A DNA stretch of 64,000 nt from NCBI GenBank assembly GCA_040752515.1, contig JBFMGQ010000001.1, positions 161,627 to 225,626 of the forward strand, written 5' to 3'. The DNA comes from Tenuifilum sp040752515. GTDB lineage: Bacteria > Bacteroidota > Bacteroidia > Bacteroidales > Tenuifilaceae. Below the pieces are notes generated by a model. The model saw nothing but the letters and a program-made list of their open reading frames with translations. It searched no databases and was not told the origin of the DNA. Below, in pieces: positions 26,712 through 35,666 of the stretch. The position numbers and the translations under genes are program-made. Position 1 is the stretch's first letter; each line of letters begins with the position of its first letter.

Positions 26712-27137
26712 CTATTTTTTTTTTGTTCTAAAAGCAAGGTAAAAAGCCATCCAAAGCAAAAATAGTATTCCGGGGATTATAGCCTTTCGGCCTGTGTAAA
26801 TGGCTCCTAAACTGAATACCATACACTCGGTAGGTTTGGCAGGGTTGTAAACAACCCTCAGAGTGGCGCCAACCGGATAGTCAAAATTTTCGGGGCCATA
26901 GAACTGGACAACTTTGCCATCGGCAGTTGAAAACTGAATAATGGGGTACTTATCGGGCCCAAATGCCGATATTCCTATTGTTCTCACATATTCCATGCCA
27001 ATAACCCCACCGGTAGTATAATTACCAAATAGCAGTAAACGGTACTGGCTTGTAATGGGCAAAAGCAGTATCATCAAGGTGACAAACCAGAATAGTTTTG
27101 GCCTTACGTGGTGCGATATATCTACCTTGGCTCTCAC
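26712..27137 (-). CDS. DUF3592 membrane protein
   Basis: The 141-residue protein has two membrane segments (about residues 14-32 and 113-135) flanking a small soluble β-domain with YPIIQFSTADGK and VGATLRVVYNPAKPTEC, the DUF3592 pattern. Function is unknown. It lies in a minus-strand run with the 27158 gene, tdk and murF-alr. Confidence 0.8.
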   Translation of the reverse strand: MRAKVDISHHVRPKLFWFVTLMILLLPITSQYRLLLFGNYTTGGVIGMEYVRTIGISAFGPDKYPIIQFSTADGKVVQFYGPENFDYPVGATLRVVYNPAKPTECMVFSLGAIYTGRKAIIPGILFLLWMAFYLAFRTKKK

Positions 27138-27157
27138 CTGTTTAGGGGATAACTACA

Positions 27158-27637
27158 TCATTGAATAATTGGTAACCCTAATTGCTCGGAGTAAAACGAT
27201 ATGGCCTCCTTGGCCTCTTCGATATTGCTAAAACGTTCGATATCGGCAAGTGACTTACCCTGACTATCAACCAGTTCAATAAGAAAATTGCTCTCGGAAA
27301 TGTCGAACGAGCGGTTACTAGCACTATAGGTACGCCATGCCCTATTTGACTTTTTAATACGCAAACCCATAGTATTGTCAAGGGTTTGCCATTTCCCCAC
27401 GGTAAAAATCCCAAAAAGTTTAGCTGCGTTCCTATACCTTTTTGAATCAAAATCGACATAGGCCACGTACGAGGTAAAGCCAATGAACAGCCCAAAAAGG
27501 ATAAAGATTATCGCCTTGTAAGAGGTAAACAGCTGAGTTATTGCAACAATGGTAATAAAATATCCTGCAATAGAGCCAACCGGCCCAAGCACTTCCCCCA
27601 GCTTATTTACTTTTTGCATTTTGATACTGTTTGCCAT
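27158..27637 (-). CDS. Hypothetical membrane protein
   Basis: I do not recognise this 159-residue protein. It has two closely spaced membrane segments (about residues 18-36 and 41-60) and a soluble C-terminal domain. That domain contains NRSFDISESNFLIELVDSQGK and a terminal helix with EEAKEAISFYSEQLGL, reminiscent of a small PH-like or bacterial signalling domain. It lies between tdk (16 nt upstream) and the DUF3592 gene (20 nt downstream), in apparent co-transcription. Confidence 0.75.
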   Translation of the reverse strand: MANSIKMQKVNKLGEVLGPVGSIAGYFITIVAITQLFTSYKAIIFILFGLFIGFTSYVAYVDFDSKRYRNAAKLFGIFTVGKWQTLDNTMGLRIKKSNRAWRTYSASNRSFDISESNFLIELVDSQGKSLADIERFSNIEEAKEAISFYSEQLGLPIIQ

Positions 27638-27652
27638 TGTGGGCAGCCAAAA

Positions 27653-28240
27653 CTATTTTGCCCCCTTACGGGTTACCTCGTTATAGCAAAGCCTGCAAAG
27701 CGGTTCGTAAATATCGGTCTCACCCAGTAGAACCAACTTATCGGCATCGGTTTTACGGTGTGAGTATTGGGCTAAATCGCCACACTTAACACAAATGGCA
27801 TGAACCTTGGTAACATACTCGGCAATGGCTAACAGGTTGGGCATAGGCCCAAAGGGTTTCCCGCGAAAATCCATGTCGAGCCCAGCTACAATCACTCTTA
27901 TTCCCATATCGGCAAGTTGGTTGCACACGTTGGGCAGGTTCATATCAAAGAACTGAGCCTCATCAATTCCAACCACATCAACATTCTGAGCTAAAATAAG
28001 GATATTTCCCGATGACGAAACCGGAGTAGAGAGTATTGAATTGGCATCGTGCGATACAACCTCCTGCTCAGAGTAACGGGTATCGATAATGGGTTTGAAG
28101 ATTTCAACCCGCTGCTTGGCATACTTGGCTCGCTTGAGCCTACGAATCAACTCCTCGGTTTTGCCCGAAAACATGGAGCCGGCAATAACCTCGATATATC
28201 CCTTACGTTTCCCGCTAACGGGATTTTCCAGAAAAGGCAT
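27653..28240 (-). CDS. tdk: Thymidine kinase (type II)
   Basis: Tdk phosphorylates thymidine in pyrimidine salvage. The P-loop GSMFSGKTEELIRRL, the Walker-B-like GIDEAQFFD and the zinc-binding lasso cysteines CVKCG and CRLC are all present in a normal 195-residue protein. An exact TAnnTTTG box lies 38 nt upstream, and the gene is divergent from the 28328 gene. Confidence 0.96.
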   Translation of the reverse strand: MPFLENPVSGKRKGYIEVIAGSMFSGKTEELIRRLKRAKYAKQRVEIFKPIIDTRYSEQEVVSHDANSILSTPVSSSGNILILAQNVDVVGIDEAQFFDMNLPNVCNQLADMGIRVIVAGLDMDFRGKPFGPMPNLLAIAEYVTKVHAICVKCGDLAQYSHRKTDADKLVLLGETDIYEPLCRLCYNEVTRKGAK

Positions 28241-28277
28241 TGGTTCAGAAATAAATATTTTGAGTTAGTTTTACAGA

Positions 28278-28285
28278 CAAATGTA
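28278..28285 (-). promoter_or_regulatory. tdk promoter (-7 box)
   Basis: The minus strand reads TACATTTG, an exact TAnnTTTG, 37 nt before the tdk ATG. Confidence 0.6.
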
Positions 28286-28293
28286 ATAAAACT

Positions 28294-28301
28294 TATTTTT
28301 G
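28294..28301 (+). promoter_or_regulatory. Promoter box of the 28328 gene-rsmI unit
   Basis: TATTTTTG (exact TAnnTTTG) ends 26 nt before the ATG at 28328. It is back to back with the tdk box 8 nt away. Confidence 0.6.
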
Positions 28302-28327
28302 AACAACGAACAAAAAATCGATTTACG

Positions 28328-29041
28328 ATGCAGTACTTGAAGAATGCACAAAATCAGCTTATTGAAGCGGTAGCCATAATCGATAAGGCTTTAAGCTCCG
28401 GGAAACTCCCTTCCATTGAACGCGATATATTACTTGCTAAGCTGGCCGCAACATACGAAGAAATTCTTTTGGGAAAGGAACCCGTTACGGTAAAAATCGA
28501 AGGGAAACAATCAACCGTTTCAGAAAAGCCTGCTGAGCCTCAAGTGAAATCAACTGCAAGTTATACTGAAACCCCTAAAACAAATGTAACCGAAACAATT
28601 CAGCCTCAAAGCATTGAGCCTATCAAGCATGAACCAAAGACCGTTAAGGTTGATGTAAAGCCAACCCCAAAACCTTCGCCATCTTCCACACCCCAAAACC
28701 ACGAGGAAAGTTCAGCAATACTTGCCGATAAGTTTCAGGGCAAGCGTAAATTCCGCAACGAGGTTATTGCCGAGCAACACCAAAAGGCTGATATGCAAAG
28801 CAAATTGCAGAACAAGCCCATATCCGACCTGGCTAAAGCCATTGGCATTAACGATAAGTTCCTATTCATCAAGGAACTTTTTGGCGGCGATGCCGATCTT
28901 TACAACCAAACCATTAAACACATTAACCAGCTTACCGATCTGAACGAGGCCATTATTTACCTCCAGGAGAATTTTAACTGGGACCCCACCAATGAGGTGA
29001 CCAATTTGTTTATTGATTTGGTTAGAAGAAAACTGTCGTAA
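28328..29041 (+). CDS. Conserved hypothetical protein of the tdk-rsmI neighbourhood
   Basis: The 237-residue protein has an N-terminal helical segment (about 1-55, MQYLKNAQNQLIEAVAIIDKAL), then a low-complexity Pro/Thr/Lys-rich linker (about 60-140). The helical C-terminal domain (about 150-237) contains NKPISDLAKAIGINDKFLFIKELFGGD, which resembles a Bacteroidota domain of unknown function found between tdk and rsmI. The frame is open upstream to 28049, but that part is antisense to tdk and crosses the promoter, so the start is 28328. It is soluble, with no known role. Confidence 0.8.
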   Translation: MQYLKNAQNQLIEAVAIIDKALSSGKLPSIERDILLAKLAATYEEILLGKEPVTVKIEGKQSTVSEKPAEPQVKSTASYTETPKTNVTETIQPQSIEPIKHEPKTVKVDVKPTPKPSPSSTPQNHEESSAILADKFQGKRKFRNEVIAEQHQKADMQSKLQNKPISDLAKAIGINDKFLFIKELFGGDADLYNQTIKHINQLTDLNEAIIYLQENFNWDPTNEVTNLFIDLVRRKLS

Positions 29042-29053
29042 TAACTTTATTCA

Positions 29054-29728
29054 ATGTCAAAACTTTATATTGTCCCAACTCCCATAGGCAACCTTGCCGA
29101 CATTACCCTGCGAGCGATCGAAGTGCTGAAATCCGTAAACCTTATTCTTGCCGAGGATACCCGCACAAGCAGTAACCTTCTCAAGCATTACGGAATAGCT
29201 ACTCCGCTTAAATCGCACCATAAGTTCAACGAGCACCAAACGGTCGATTACCTTGCAAGCCGAATAGAGGCAGGTGAGTCGGTAGCCCTGATATCCGATG
29301 CCGGGACACCCGGCATATCGGACCCTGGCTTCCTGCTGGTCCGCACCTGTGTTGAACGGGGCATTGAGGTTGAGTGCCTACCCGGAGCAACTGCGCTAAT
29401 CCCTGCTCTTGTCCAAAGCGGCTTCCCTTGCGATAGATTCATATTTGAAGGTTTCCTCCCCCAAAAGAAAGGACGTAATAAAAGGCTTGAAGCATTAAAG
29501 GACGAGGAACGAACCATAGTACTTTACGAATCGCCGTTTCGCATAGTGAAACTGCTTGAGCAAATGCTCCCCATTTTTGGAGCCGATAGACAGGTTTGTA
29601 TTGCCCGAGAACTCACAAAGCTGCACGAAGAAAACTTCCGCGGCACCATTGCCCAATCCATTGAACACTTCAACGCCAAAACCCCCAAGGGAGAGTTTGT
29701 GGTGGTGGTGAAAGGGAAGGAAGAGTGA
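29054..29728 (+). CDS. rsmI: 16S rRNA (cytidine1402-2'-O)-methyltransferase
   Basis: RsmI methylates the ribose of C1402 in the decoding centre. The start LYIVPTPIGNLADITLRAIEVL, the EDTRTS motif and the SAM-site ISDAGTPGISDPGFLLV are diagnostic of this tetrapyrrole-methylase-fold family. Its 224 residues make it slightly short at the C-terminus compared with E. coli, as in many Bacteroidota. It starts 12 nt after the preceding hypothetical gene. Confidence 0.95.
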   Translation: MSKLYIVPTPIGNLADITLRAIEVLKSVNLILAEDTRTSSNLLKHYGIATPLKSHHKFNEHQTVDYLASRIEAGESVALISDAGTPGISDPGFLLVRTCVERGIEVECLPGATALIPALVQSGFPCDRFIFEGFLPQKKGRNKRLEALKDEERTIVLYESPFRIVKLLEQMLPIFGADRQVCIARELTKLHEENFRGTIAQSIEHFNAKTPKGEFVVVVKGKEE

Positions 29729-29898
29729 GGGTAAAAAGTGGAAGCCAGATTTCTGAAATCAGCGTATAACGTGGATAGCCAAACAATAAAGGCCAAAACC
29801 TAAACACGACCCTCTGCACGCTGAAGCTTCACACCCTTAAAATCCATGCGTTCCTTTCAAATCAGGCCTAAAGGCAAGTAATATCTAAAGCCAATCTC

Positions 29899-30714
29899 TT
29901 ACTGGTTGCTCTTCTTAAAAAAGAAATACCAAATAAGGTATGGTAGATGGAGCGAGAAGTTTATTATACCCCACCAGAACACAACCTTTTGGCTTGCAAA
30001 TGCCGAGGAATCCATAACTGGTGTAAATATATCGTATGTGGCTCTGATAAGAATGTGAATGGCTAAGGTGTACACTCGGGCCTGAACATAAAGCTCTGGC
30101 CTACGTTTTATTACAGGATAAAGCTCAGCGGCTAATAGGATGCAAAGCGAACTTGCGGCGTATCCCGGATTTTCGGCATAAACAAATGCTATATTCCATG
30201 AAGTATAAAGGAAGTTCCATATCGCATCGGTATATGCAATCAAATCTCCCGGCTTCTCCTCGGAAATCTTCCATCCAACCCGTTTCCCTTTTCCTGATTT
30301 TACAAGAGGTATGGTTACAATAAGAATTAAACCTGAAAGGCCATTGAACCAATTTCCCATCTCAAAGTCCTTCAATGAGGCTTCAAGGATATTTAACCCT
30401 AGAATGGCATACAAAAACCACAACACCCAATCCTTCCTAAAAATCGTCCACCATCCCTCGCGCTTTTCGTATTGAGCAATACGAGCAAAACCAACAACAA
30501 AAGCGGTTGGTAATAAAACCGAAAGTGTTTTTGCCCACCTAAACCAACCTTCAAGGTTATTAAACCAAAGAGGGAATGTAAAAAGCGATAACACCCAGAA
30601 TACGGCTGCAAACCTGTAATTCTTTCGCATAAACTCCACTGCCAGCATTAATAAAATGATGTAAAGCGGCATCGAAACCAGATACTGCCAAAAAGGTATT
30701 GCCATAATCATCAA
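29899..30714 (-). CDS. Hypothetical multi-pass membrane protein
   Basis: I do not recognise this 271-residue protein. It has about seven to eight hydrophobic segments spread over its length, many Trp residues near membrane boundaries, and a Lys-rich C-terminus (FFFKKSNQ). Several starts are possible (MMIMAIPF). It lies 16 nt downstream of a TetR regulator gene on the same strand, so it is the likely regulated partner. A transporter or lipid-modifying role would be guesswork. Confidence 0.75.
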   Translation of the reverse strand: MMIMAIPFWQYLVSMPLYIILLMLAVEFMRKNYRFAAVFWVLSLFTFPLWFNNLEGWFRWAKTLSVLLPTAFVVGFARIAQYEKREGWWTIFRKDWVLWFLYAILGLNILEASLKDFEMGNWFNGLSGLILIVTIPLVKSGKGKRVGWKISEEKPGDLIAYTDAIWNFLYTSWNIAFVYAENPGYAASSLCILLAAELYPVIKRRPELYVQARVYTLAIHILIRATYDIFTPVMDSSAFASQKVVFWWGIINFSLHLPYLIWYFFFKKSNQ

Positions 30715-30730
30715 AGTTTAAGTTGTACAA

Positions 30731-31306
30731 TCATGCCTTAATCATATTCCAGCTCATCTCAAAGGCTTTATTAATCCTATCGTCATCAAGAATGTAAACG
30801 TTACCTACATGCTCGTCGGCCAACTCCCTCAGAAATCCAAGCATCCCCAGAAAAATCATTTCATTATCCAAATCACTCCTTACGAATCCTAAATCCTTAC
30901 CCTTTTGAATGATATCATGTATTGGCTTTTTCATCTGCTCCGCCATCTGTTTATGACTATCGTTAATGTATGGCGATTTATAGTACTGTTCAAGGAAATG
31001 GCTCTCCTTGTAATGATTTATGCGATGCTTAAGGTAATTGACCCAAACCAGCTTAAGACTCTCTCTAAATGAGTCATTGGGATTGTAGTGCTCCAAAAAC
31101 CTATCGACACTCTCCTTGTAAAGCTTAAGATAAAGTTGATTGAGTAAATCTTCCTTGTGCTTAAAGTAAAGATAGATGGTTCCCACAGCAATTTTTGCCT
31201 GTTTGGCTACCCTCCCCATCGAAAAGTTCACAAAACCATGATTTATAAGCACATCAAGGCTTGCCTCAAATATTTTTCCCTTTTTTGCCTCGTCCTTTTT
31301 TCTCAT
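30731..31306 (-). CDS. TetR/AcrR-family transcriptional regulator
   Basis: The 191-residue protein has an N-terminal TetR helix-turn-helix (residues about 10-55: IFEASLDVLINHGF, then RVAKQAKIAVGTIYLYFKHKEDLL) and a helical ligand domain. The recognition helix IAVGTIYLYFKHKE is canonical. A perfect 6-bp inverted repeat lies 12-29 nt upstream of the start, well placed for autoregulation. The downstream membrane protein gene is probably in the same operon. The effector is unknown. Confidence 0.92.
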   Translation of the reverse strand: MRKKDEAKKGKIFEASLDVLINHGFVNFSMGRVAKQAKIAVGTIYLYFKHKEDLLNQLYLKLYKESVDRFLEHYNPNDSFRESLKLVWVNYLKHRINHYKESHFLEQYYKSPYINDSHKQMAEQMKKPIHDIIQKGKDLGFVRSDLDNEMIFLGMLGFLRELADEHVGNVYILDDDRINKAFEMSWNMIKA

Positions 31307-31317
31307 GTGGCAATATT

Positions 31318-31335
31318 AATGAATAATCGTTCATT
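31318..31335. promoter_or_regulatory. Candidate TetR operator
   Basis: AATGAA-N6-TTCATT is a perfect dyad immediately upstream of the TetR gene. It has the TGAA/TTCA half-sites common among TetR-family operators. Confidence 0.55.
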
Positions 31336-31488
31336 TTACAAACAAAAACTATAAATTCTTATTGTGATGGATGTAATCAATGTTATTGCTTGAGAAAGAA
31401 AAAATGCAGGGGTTAGGATTCAGGAAATATTTTCTCACAAATCGGTGTGGGTGTAAAACGCCTCAAAATGGTTCAGGTTCTTAAATTT

Positions 31489-31584
31489 GGAATCTTGAAT
31501 CTGAAATCTTGAACTCCGCTTAGCGGAGCAGGTTCTGGAATCTGGAATCTTTAATCTGGAATCTGGAATCTTGAATCAGGAATC
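31489..31584. repeat. Imperfect short tandem repeats (GGAATCTT/GAATCTG units)
   Basis: About ten copies of a 7-10-nt unit built on GAATCT fill this stretch, interrupted by the palindrome CTCCGCTTAGCGGAG (31514-31528). No reading frame spans it. The 318-nt gap between the TetR gene and the DUF5686 gene (31307-31624) holds nothing else I can interpret. Confidence 0.75.
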
Positions 31585-31624
31585 AATTACCTAAACAGTG
31601 GACTCTGCAAACACACACTATACC

Positions 31625-34255
31625 CTACTCAACCCCCGGTATAAGCAGCGATAGTTTTACCGACAGTGAATGAAACCGGCTACCCTCAAAGGATGCGAAA
31701 ACACCCATGCCACCAACTACTCCAATTTGGCTAATGAAGTAACCAAACTCATAGTATGGCTTGTAGCCATGCGTTTTCAGGAGGGCTAATTGCAGATTTT
31801 CCAGCCATATTCTATTGCTCAGGAATGGTAAGTATTTTAGAGCAAGGTATGGCGACTGGTAAGCTAAAAAGGCTTGGGCATAACCATGCGATGTACTACG
31901 CCGGTAGTAACTGATATTATGGTAGCCCTCACTGAACGAGGGAATGACTACTGGCACCCGCATGGTGTTAAAGTGCTTAAAATCGACAAAGTAAAGGTTG
32001 AGCTTACTGGCACAATCGCCATATATAAATTTGTAGGTTATCCTATTACTTGGACCCGACCTAATGGTTTGGCTTACCATGGTTTCCCAATGGATATAAT
32101 CGGCGTTTGTGTTGAGAACTTCGGCAAAAGCTTTTTTTACCTGAACGGTAAAGGTTGGCCATCGGGAGTATAGCATTTGCTTGCGCCCATCGCGAATACG
32201 GTAGTGGTAAAATGGGGTGAAGCGCAGGCGAATATTGCCCTCAAACGCACTATGGGTCGATAGATTCTGGGGGGTAACCCCTTCATTAGCCGGAGTATTG
32301 GGAGTGTACCATTTTAGATTTTGCTTGTAAACGATAAAATCGGTATTGTTCTGCAGCTCTACCCTCCGTGCAAGCGAAACCGAAGCGAAAACCTCGAAGC
32401 CGTTGAATGGATCGATACGGTTGGAGAGCGACACGTAACGATTTTCGTAAAGTTTCATGTAGTTTCGGCCAAACCACAGTGAGGCCGAGGTGTTGGTTAA
32501 TGGACTTATACCCGCATCGCCATTAAAATCGTAACTGATCCAGCCCAAACGAACGGATGCTAACCCTCGGTTCATATTAGCATACGAGAACCGGAAATCG
32601 GTTTCGCCCATAGGCGTTTTGCGGGCAAAGGCATAGTAAGCCGATTGCCTGATATAAATTCCATTAGTTTGATACTGCTTACCGTAACTGCCCCACGCCC
32701 CTACCACAAAACCATCAACCGTGTTGAAACGAAACTCGTTTGGGGCGCTTAGTCCTGAGAATCGAAATGTCCGCTTCTTCTTGGCATCGTACCATCGGTG
32801 TCCGTTAAGTAAAATCTTCGGCAGATTTACTTTGACAGCAGTATCGGAACTGAGCTGAGGCTTACTATCAATTTCTCTATTCACCTTGAACTCCTCGGCA
32901 TTAAGGGCAACAGGCCTTACCAATTGCCATGCCATGGTATCGGCTTTGGTGGCTGATGAATCGATTGTTATGGTTAGCGGATTGGGCACCTCAAGCCTGT
33001 TTGAAAGGGTATCGGATTTACGCACCTGCTTTTCCATGAGCTTTTGCAGTTCATACATCTCCCGATTTGTGAGATTATCCTTTGCCAGGAGTTGTTCCAT
33101 GAGTAAATCTTCCTTTTGCTTTCGCGGCGAAGATTTTTTTTTGATCTGTGTATCCTCAGCAATTTGCTTGGTTTCTGCTTCTTTTACTATATCGATTTTA
33201 ACAGGTGGTTTTACTTTTGTGTTAAGTTTTACATTTAGGTACTTGATAGCCGTAACGTATTGTATTCGGCCAACGTTACCGAGGAAATTAGCATCGATAT
33301 CAAAATACTGGCTAATGGGAAGCCAGGCATTACGCTCAACCTCGCCAAAGGTTTGCTTAATCCGGAATGGCCCTGCAAGCGACTGTACGGTAAAATCGAT
33401 TTCGTGCAAGTTCCAGTAGTCCTCTGCAATATACATGTAGCCCTCAACCAGTTGCCGACTTTTTCGTTTAGGAATAACCTTAACTTTTACCAGTGCGCGG
33501 TTGTCCTGAAAGGCGTAACCCTCGTACTTAAACTGGTAATGGTTAAAGGCGTAAGGCGCTAGGGGTAATATAATTTCGCCAACTTTCGGTTGATATAGAT
33601 TTGCCGATACAAAGCCAAGGATATTATCGGTGCTATTGATCTCGCCCGGGAAATTGGAGCGAACCATCTTAACCTTCTGATCAAACTTATCGGGAGCCGT
33701 AAACCTGACGTTGTTATAGGTTTCCTGCATGTAAAGGGTTCCTTCCTTTGGCGGGTTTGGGCTATCCTTTAAGCTTCGCTTAACCAACCACGAGAACTTA
33801 TCGACCTTGAAGGTACCTTTCAGGTAAACTTCAGCCTCATACTCACTAACCAAATTGCGGTAGTATGGAGCCATGGCTATTGCCTTGCGAACCACATCGT
33901 AGGCAATATCTTCGCCCTTGCCTCCAACGGTTACCGGGGCTATCAGAAAAGGTTTTACAGGCATTGTAATGTTCAGGACTATCTCAACGGCATCTAAATA
34001 AATCTTGCGCTCAACAGTCTCGTAACCAAGGCTTCGAAAAATAAAAGTGTACTCACCTTTGGGAACCCTAAGCAGGTAGTCGCCATCGGAATTTGAGGAT
34101 GTGCCTTGCCTTAACTCCTTGGCGTAGATGGATGCATAAGGGATTGGCTTCCCGGCATCGTCGGTGATTTTGCCTTTTAACACTTGCCCTAACACAGAAA
34201 ATGGAGCCACTACCCACAGGTATAAAAATGCTATGAGGCAAATCCATATCTTCAT
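31625..34255 (-). CDS. DUF5686 outer membrane protein with carboxypeptidase-like regulatory domain
   Basis: The 876-residue protein begins with a signal peptide (about 1-23, ending VLGQ). A CarboxypepD_reg-like β-sandwich follows (about 24-100; LKGKITDDAGKPIPYASIY, then GDYLLRVPKGEYTFIFRSLGYE), and then the DUF5686 body. The latter half is rich in amphipathic β-strands and ends in a barrel-like C-terminus, suggesting an outer membrane barrel. A charged, Lys/Glu-rich loop region lies about 360-430. It resembles TonB-receptor-associated proteins but has no plug domain. The role is unknown. It ends 10 nt after the helicase gene and may share its transcript. Confidence 0.88.
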   Translation of the reverse strand: MKIWICLIAFLYLWVVAPFSVLGQVLKGKITDDAGKPIPYASIYAKELRQGTSSNSDGDYLLRVPKGEYTFIFRSLGYETVERKIYLDAVEIVLNITMPVKPFLIAPVTVGGKGEDIAYDVVRKAIAMAPYYRNLVSEYEAEVYLKGTFKVDKFSWLVKRSLKDSPNPPKEGTLYMQETYNNVRFTAPDKFDQKVKMVRSNFPGEINSTDNILGFVSANLYQPKVGEIILPLAPYAFNHYQFKYEGYAFQDNRALVKVKVIPKRKSRQLVEGYMYIAEDYWNLHEIDFTVQSLAGPFRIKQTFGEVERNAWLPISQYFDIDANFLGNVGRIQYVTAIKYLNVKLNTKVKPPVKIDIVKEAETKQIAEDTQIKKKSSPRKQKEDLLMEQLLAKDNLTNREMYELQKLMEKQVRKSDTLSNRLEVPNPLTITIDSSATKADTMAWQLVRPVALNAEEFKVNREIDSKPQLSSDTAVKVNLPKILLNGHRWYDAKKKRTFRFSGLSAPNEFRFNTVDGFVVGAWGSYGKQYQTNGIYIRQSAYYAFARKTPMGETDFRFSYANMNRGLASVRLGWISYDFNGDAGISPLTNTSASLWFGRNYMKLYENRYVSLSNRIDPFNGFEVFASVSLARRVELQNNTDFIVYKQNLKWYTPNTPANEGVTPQNLSTHSAFEGNIRLRFTPFYHYRIRDGRKQMLYSRWPTFTVQVKKAFAEVLNTNADYIHWETMVSQTIRSGPSNRITYKFIYGDCASKLNLYFVDFKHFNTMRVPVVIPSFSEGYHNISYYRRSTSHGYAQAFLAYQSPYLALKYLPFLSNRIWLENLQLALLKTHGYKPYYEFGYFISQIGVVGGMGVFASFEGSRFHSLSVKLSLLIPGVE

Positions 34256-34264
34256 GGCAAAATC

Positions 34265-35398
34265 CTATTCACTTGGCTTATAATCGATTACAAATATCTT
34301 TGTACCAAGAAAGCGTTCAATGCTATGCAACTTGTTGCGCTGATCGGGGCTAACAAAGGTAATGGCTACACCATCGGACTGAGCGCGGGCAGTGCGGCCA
34401 ATGCGGTGAACATAATCCTCGGGGTCGGAAGGCACATCGTAGTTAACCACCAAATCGATGTCCTCGATATCGATACCACGAGCAACAATATCGGTAGCCA
34501 CCAGTACCTGAATCTTTCGGTTGCGGAAATCGCGCATCACCTCCTCGCGCTGTTTTTGTTCCAAATCGGAGTGCATAGCGGCAACGTTAACGCCCTCCTT
34601 GCGCAGTTTACCCTCAATGCTTTTCACTTCGGCTTTGGTCGATGCAAAAACAATGGCGCTCTGCACCACGTCCTTTTTGCTTAAAAGGGATGCCAAAAGC
34701 GATAGCTTGTTTGAGGCATTAACATGGTAAACTGCCTGCAAGATATTCTCAGCCGGTTTGGAAACGGCAAGGTTTATCTCAACCGGATTGTTCAGTATCG
34801 ATTTGGCAAGCTTACGAATGTTAGGTGGCATGGTTGCCGAGAACATCAGCGTTTGCCTCTGCTTGGGCAAGTATGCGATTATTGCCATGATATCGTCGTA
34901 AAAGCCCATGTCGAGCATGCGATCGGCCTCATCGAGCACTAAGTGTTGAACACCATTTAGGCTAACGTAACCCATCTGAATGTGTTGCATCAAGCGGCCG
35001 GGAGTGGCAACAATAATGTCAGCACCATGTTCCAAAGCCTGCCGCTGCCTGTCCCAATTTGAACCATCGTTCCCGCCATAAACAGCAATGGAGCTAACCG
35101 GAGCAAAGTACGAGAACCCCTCAACCTGCTGGTCGATTTGCATGGCTAGCTCACGGGTGGGAACAATAACAAGGGTGTTGACCGATTTGGCATCGTGCTT
35201 CTCGGCAGCCAATAGGCTTAGTATGGGCAACATGAAGGCTGCTGTTTTCCCCGTTCCGGTTTGCGCACACGCAAGCAAATCACGGCCTTCTAAAATTACG
35301 GGTATGGCTTGTTCCTGAATGGGAGTGGGTTTTTCATAACCCATGGCATCAATGCCCTCGACAACTGTAGGATGTAAATTAAATCTGCTAAAACTCAA
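34265..35398 (-). CDS. DEAD-box RNA helicase (RhlE-like)
   Basis: This ATP-dependent RNA helicase core has the Q motif (PTPIQEQAIP), Walker A ACAQTGTGKT, PTRELA, DEAD in VLDEADRMLDMGF, SATMP and HRIGRTAR. It is 377 residues and lacks the long basic C-terminal tail that many RhlE proteins have, ending shortly after the second RecA domain. The start appears to be a TTG (35398): no ATG fits, and starting at the next Met would remove the conserved Phe upstream of the Q motif. An exact TAGATTTG box overlaps that TTG, so either the box is fortuitous or the transcript start is further upstream. It probably acts in ribosome assembly or RNA decay. Confidence 0.93.
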   Translation of the reverse strand: MSFSRFNLHPTVVEGIDAMGYEKPTPIQEQAIPVILEGRDLLACAQTGTGKTAAFMLPILSLLAAEKHDAKSVNTLVIVPTRELAMQIDQQVEGFSYFAPVSSIAVYGGNDGSNWDRQRQALEHGADIIVATPGRLMQHIQMGYVSLNGVQHLVLDEADRMLDMGFYDDIMAIIAYLPKQRQTLMFSATMPPNIRKLAKSILNNPVEINLAVSKPAENILQAVYHVNASNKLSLLASLLSKKDVVQSAIVFASTKAEVKSIEGKLRKEGVNVAAMHSDLEQKQREEVMRDFRNRKIQVLVATDIVARGIDIEDIDLVVNYDVPSDPEDYVHRIGRTARAQSDGVAITFVSPDQRNKLHSIERFLGTKIFVIDYKPSE

Positions 35399-35610
35399 AT
35401 CTATCTAAATTTTTGTAAAGGTAGTAAATGAATTTGAACCCGCATGGAGCATACTCCCAAATTCTGTTAATTCAACCGTTTAAAGTACAGCTTGGTTAGT
35501 ATGTTAAACCTGATTACTAATAGAATTCCCGAAATCAGATTAACTCTACCAAATGATCGATCCCAATAAAAATTATCACCCCATAAACAATTTGAGTTAA
35601 AAAGTTTTCC

Positions 35611-35640
35611 TTGAAATTCCACTAAAATTTAATATCATTG
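35611..35640 (+). promoter_or_regulatory. Promoter of the glycosyltransferase-sigma-rsmG operon
   Basis: TTG at 35611-35613 and TATCATTG at 35633-35640 (one mismatch to TAnnTTTG) are spaced by 19 nt, matching the Bacteroidota -33/-7 layout. Confidence 0.5.
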
Positions 35641-35666
35641 TCGTGAATTTAATGGATTGCTTTGTA

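Noticed and set aside
31489..31584. CRISPR array
   Set aside because: Units are 7-10 nt, imperfect and contiguous, without spacers of regular length, and there are no cas genes nearby.
32886..33419. Long plus-strand frame opposite the DUF5686 gene (and similar ones opposite 46925-50050 and 28049-28327)
   Set aside because: They are antisense to clearly coding genes, with no promoter, no family features and Ser/Arg-rich products typical of shadow frames.
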